DNA from: Propionibacteriaceae bacterium
Lineage (GTDB): Bacteria; Actinomycetota; Actinomycetes; Propionibacteriales; Propionibacteriaceae
DNA: 64,000 nt
Assembly: GCA_025965155.1 (NCBI GenBank)
Contig: JAOPXN010000026.1
Location: 1 to 64,000, forward strand
Direction: 5' to 3'
Made by a program: the position numbers and the translations under genes. Shown here in pieces: positions 61,478 through 64,000 of the stretch (position 1 is its first letter; the number at the start of each line of letters is the position of its first letter). The notes beneath the pieces are model-generated. The model searched no databases, was not told the origin of the DNA, and was given only the letters and a program-made list of their open reading frames with translations.

Positions 61478-62458
61478 GTGAAGGCAGTTTCGACCAATCA
61501 GACGCTCGCCGAGGTGGGTGAGTTCTCCTTGATCAGGGCCATTACCTCCGATCTGCCGGCTCATCCGTCGGTTCAGATCGGTCCCGGCGACGACGCCGCG
61601 GCGCTCAGCGTCGAAGGTCCGGTGATCACCTCGGTGGATGTTCTGGTCGAGGGAGTGCACTTCCGGAAGGACTGGTCCGAGGCTGCGGACGTCGGGCGTA
61701 AGGCCGTCGCGGTGAATGTCGCCGACATCGAGGCGATGGGCGGCCGGGCTGTCGGGATCGTTGTGGGGTTCTCCGCACCGGCGGAGACGCCGCTGTCCTG
61801 GGCGCTCGACTTCGCGGCGGGACTCCGTGCCGAGTGCGCGAACGCCGGGGTCGCCCTGCTGGGCGGGGATGTGACCCGGGCCCGCGACATCACCGTCTCT
61901 GTCACCGCGATCGGCGTCACCGACGGGCTGCCGCTGGTCCGGCGCGACGGCGCCCGGCCGGGCGACGTAGTCGCGCTGGTCGGACGGACCGGCTGGGCCG
62001 CCGCCGGCCTTGCCGTGCTGGGCCGCGGCTTCCGTTCCCCCCGAGCGGCGGTGGAAGCTCAGCGCGTGCCCCAGGTGCCCTATGGCGAGGGGGCCGTGGC
62101 CGCTGCCGCCGGAGCCACCTCCATGATCGACATCTCCGACGGACTACTGGCTGACCTGGGTCACGTGGCGACCTCGTCCGGCGTGACCATCCAGCTCAGA
62201 ACTGCCGCCTTCGACATCCCGGACCCGCTCCAGGCGGTCGCCGCAGCCACCGGCTCGGACCCGTACGCCCTGATCTTGACCGGCGGCGAGGACCATGCGC
62301 TGGCTGCAACGTTCGGCTCGGCCGAACATGTGCCGCACGGTTGGCGAGTGATCGGCTCGGTCACCGAGCGAGGTCAGGACGAGCCGCCGGTCCTGGTGGA
62401 TGGTGCGGCCTGGGAAGGGACGCCCGGCTTCGACCACTTCCGCGGCGGGCGCCGGTGA
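61478..62458 (+). CDS. thiL: Thiamine-monophosphate kinase
   Basis: 326 residues from the GTG at 61478 (AGGGAAGG upstream); starts at 61472 and 61436 are alternatives. It shows [19 protein letters not shown] (metal and nucleotide binding), [30 protein letters not shown] and [15 protein letters not shown]. It makes thiamine diphosphate from thiamine monophosphate. It overlaps thiD by GTGA. Confidence 0.95.
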   Translation: MKAVSTNQTLAEVGEFSLIRAITSDLPAHPSVQIGPGDDAAALSVEGPVITSVDVLVEGVHFRKDWSEAADVGRKAVAVNVADIEAMGGRAVGIVVGFSAPAETPLSWALDFAAGLRAECANAGVALLGGDVTRARDITVSVTAIGVTDGLPLVRRDGARPGDVVALVGRTGWAAAGLAVLGRGFRSPRAAVEAQRVPQVPYGEGAVAAAAGATSMIDISDGLLADLGHVATSSGVTIQLRTAAFDIPDPLQAVAAATGSDPYALILTGGEDHALAATFGSAEHVPHGWRVIGSVTERGQDEPPVLVDGAAWEGTPGFDHFRGGRR

Positions 62459-63303
62459 CTCCCGCTGCGCCCGCTGGTACGCGCCTCCCGACAGCCCGGG
62501 TGCTGACCATTGCGGGCTCCGACTCCGGTGGGGGAGCGGGGATCCAGGCCGATCTCAAGACCATGCTGGCGCACGGCGTGCACGGGATGACGGTGATTAC
62601 CGGCGTCACGGCGCAGAACTCGCTGGGGGTGCAGGGCATCTGGCCGCTACCGGTGGAGGCGATCCGGTCTCAGTTCGCCAGTGTGGTGGACGACATCGGG
62701 GTCGATGCGGTGAAGACGGGGATGCTGGGCACCAGCGAGGCAGTCGAGGCCGTGGCCGACCTCCTGGCCACCCTGGACCCCAGTGTGCCGGTCGTCGTCG
62801 ATCCGGTCTGTGCCAGCAAGCACGGCGATCCGTTGATCGATGACGACGCCATTGAGGCTCTTCGGCGCCGGCTGCTGCCGAGGGCAACGGTCGTCACCCC
62901 GAACCTGGGCGAAGCCGCTCTGCTGACCGGACTGAGCGCCAGCGCCACCTCGGCGGACCTCGCCGCGGCGGTCCTCGCGTTCGGAGGCCGCTGGGCCCTG
63001 ATCAAGGGTGGACACGCCGACGGCGACCCGGTCGACCATCTCAGCAACGGAACCCAGGCGTACGAGTATCGGGCCGATCGGGCGCCCAACGTTCACACCC
63101 ACGGCACCGGCTGCACGCTGGCGTCCGCGCTCGCCTGCCGGCTGGCCTTGGGACTGGCGGTACCGGAGGCCATGGCGCGCGCCAAGGAATACATCACCGG
63201 CGCGATCGGCGGCGGGTTCGCTCTCGGTGGCGGCATCGGTCCAACCGACCACCTCTGGCGGCTGAGGCGCGCCTTGAACGACGTCGAGGGCGACGCCCGG
63301 TAG
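62455..63303 (+). CDS. thiD: Hydroxymethylpyrimidine (phosphate) kinase
   Basis: 282 residues from the GTG at 62455. It shows [55 protein letters not shown] and [13 protein letters not shown] (anion hole and catalytic Asp region shifted to the family's GTGC). It phosphorylates HMP for thiamine synthesis and acts with ThiL in the same transcript. Confidence 0.95.
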   Translation: MTPAAPAGTRLPTARVLTIAGSDSGGGAGIQADLKTMLAHGVHGMTVITGVTAQNSLGVQGIWPLPVEAIRSQFASVVDDIGVDAVKTGMLGTSEAVEAVADLLATLDPSVPVVVDPVCASKHGDPLIDDDAIEALRRRLLPRATVVTPNLGEAALLTGLSASATSADLAAAVLAFGGRWALIKGGHADGDPVDHLSNGTQAYEYRADRAPNVHTHGTGCTLASALACRLALGLAVPEAMARAKEYITGAIGGGFALGGGIGPTDHLWRLRRALNDVEGDAR

Positions 63304-63367
63304 AAGCTCTGGCGACGTTCGGCGTGTGCCGGCCGTCGCCGCCGGGTTATTCGCGTAGCCTCGCAGC

Positions 63368-64000
63368 ATGGCGACCCGCGCGTCTTCCCCACCGCGGACC
63401 CGAAGCACCAACGGCTCATCTCGAGCCGGCTCCAATCCGCGGTCGACCGGAAGCAAGAAGACTTCTGCCCAGCCTCGTGCTGCGCAGTCCCGAACCGGCC
63501 AGAGCAGATCTGGCCAGTCCAAGCCGTCGTCGCGGACGGTGGCTGCGTCGCGCTCCCGCGCCAAGGCGCCGCAGCGGCGCACCCGTCCCTCGTTGCTGAG
63601 CTTGATCGGCCGCGGGATCGGGGCGGTCTGGCTCGGTCTGGCGCACGCGGTCGGCGGTGGTGCACGGCGGATCGGCGGGACAGCCTCCGAGCTCGACCCG
63701 GCCCTCCGCAGGGATGGTGCCGGTCTGTTCCTGGTCGGTGCCGCGATCGTGCTGGCTGCCGAGTTCTGGTGGGGGCTGCCGGACCCGGTCGGCCACATCA
63801 TCGCCGTGGGCGTGACCAGTGTGATCGGCACCATGGCGTACGCCGCCCCGTTGTTCCTTGCTCTGATGGCCTGGCGGACCCTGCGCCATCCAGACCACAA
63901 CGGTCCGGGCGGGCGACAGGCGATCGGCTGGGCCGCAATCGCCCTGGGCCTGCTGGGTCTCATCAACATCGCGCACGGCCTGCCCCGCACCGACCACCAG
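63368..64000 (+). CDS. ftsK: FtsK/SpoIIIE DNA translocase (N-terminal part)
   Basis: The frame opens at the ATG at 63368 and runs past the window end (211 codons seen). About 75 Ser/Arg/Lys-rich residues are followed by LLSLIGRGIGAVWLGLAHAV, an amphipathic RRDGAGLFLVGAAIVLAAEF helix, and further hydrophobic helices (IIAVGVTSVIGTMAYAAPLF; AIGWAAIALGLLGLINI). This matches the FtsK four-helix membrane domain; the motor domain would lie downstream. The basic low-complexity start is common in actinobacterial FtsK. The open frame has no stop because the window ends. Confidence 0.85.
   Translation, partial: MATRASSPPRTRSTNGSSRAGSNPRSTGSKKTSAQPRAAQSRTGQSRSGQSKPSSRTVAASRSRAKAPQRRTRPSLLSLIGRGIGAVWLGLAHAVGGGARRIGGTASELDPALRRDGAGLFLVGAAIVLAAEFWWGLPDPVGHIIAVGVTSVIGTMAYAAPLFLALMAWRTLRHPDHNGPGGRQAIGWAAIALGLLGLINIAHGLPRTDHQ

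Noticed and set aside
62647..63990. Long open frame on the minus strand under thiD and ftsK
   Set aside because: It is the complement of two well-supported genes; its protein is Arg/Pro-rich with no motif, typical for antisense frames in GC-rich DNA.

Overview
The window is GC-rich DNA from an actinobacterium. Evidence: strong GC bias at third codon positions, many GTG starts with 4-base start/stop overlaps (GTGA/ATGA), an HU protein with a long Lys/Ala/Thr tail, a CofC-type gene plus a deazaflavin (F420)-type oxidoreductase, and the ordered block leuC-leuD-hup-cofC-plsC-gpsA-ddl-DUF3515-Lrp-thiL-thiD-ftsK. That order is typical of Actinobacteria and would fit the Propionibacteriales (Propionibacteriaceae or Nocardioidaceae); the family assignment is inference, and no rRNA or tRNA was found to settle it.

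Layout. (1) 1-13275: a carbohydrate-uptake and catabolism island, all on the + strand. It holds two ribose-type (CUT2) ABC importers, a SAF-domain homoserine-dehydrogenase-like oxidoreductase, a beta-hydroxyacid-dehydrogenase-like enzyme, a fuconolactonase-like amidohydrolase, a xylose-isomerase-like TIM-barrel protein and a FucU/RbsD mutarotase. Together they suggest uptake of an unusual sugar or sugar acid, anomer conversion, oxidation and lactone opening; the substrate is unknown. (2) 13276-15128: a graveyard of truncated mobile genes (tyrosine recombinases, IS256, IS30, a PIN toxin). (3) 15129-27940: accessory genes, including an NAD-binding protein, a DUF4386 protein, an SDR, two response regulators convergent with a histidine kinase, a nucleotidyltransferase, a DDN-like reductase, an FG-GAP secreted protein, an intact IS481-family element with its target duplication, an S51-like protein, and a stray hemE fragment. 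(4) 27941-40023: a large secreted beta-helix/FG-GAP protein, a tight four-gene membrane-protein operon under an apparent MalT-like regulator and XRE-cupin pair, a frameshifted kinase, and an ABC-2 exporter set.

(5) 40060-48765: a second carbohydrate locus. A TIM-barrel isomerase diverges from a GntR/FadR-type regulator; two copies of a TGTTAACAGT operator-like site flank the regulator gene. Then come a ruined gene with a major-facilitator remnant, an SDR, a rhamnose/AI-2-type ABC importer (ATPase, two permeases, lipoprotein) and a cyclase-family hydrolase. (6) 48859-51205: an IS110 scrap, a small hypothetical protein and a secreted nuclease/phosphatase-fold protein. (7) 51328-64000: conserved chromosomal core: an IclR regulator next to leuCD, HU, cofC, plsC, gpsA, a Cys/Met PLP enzyme, ddl, a DUF3515 lipoprotein, an Lrp-type ligand-binding protein, thiL, thiD and the 5' end of ftsK, cut by the window.

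The observations I rate highest are the uncharacterised oxidoreductase-lactonase-isomerase cluster, the paired GntR operator, the IS481 transposase whose stop codon is supplied by its target site, and several precisely placed frameshifts and gene fragments.
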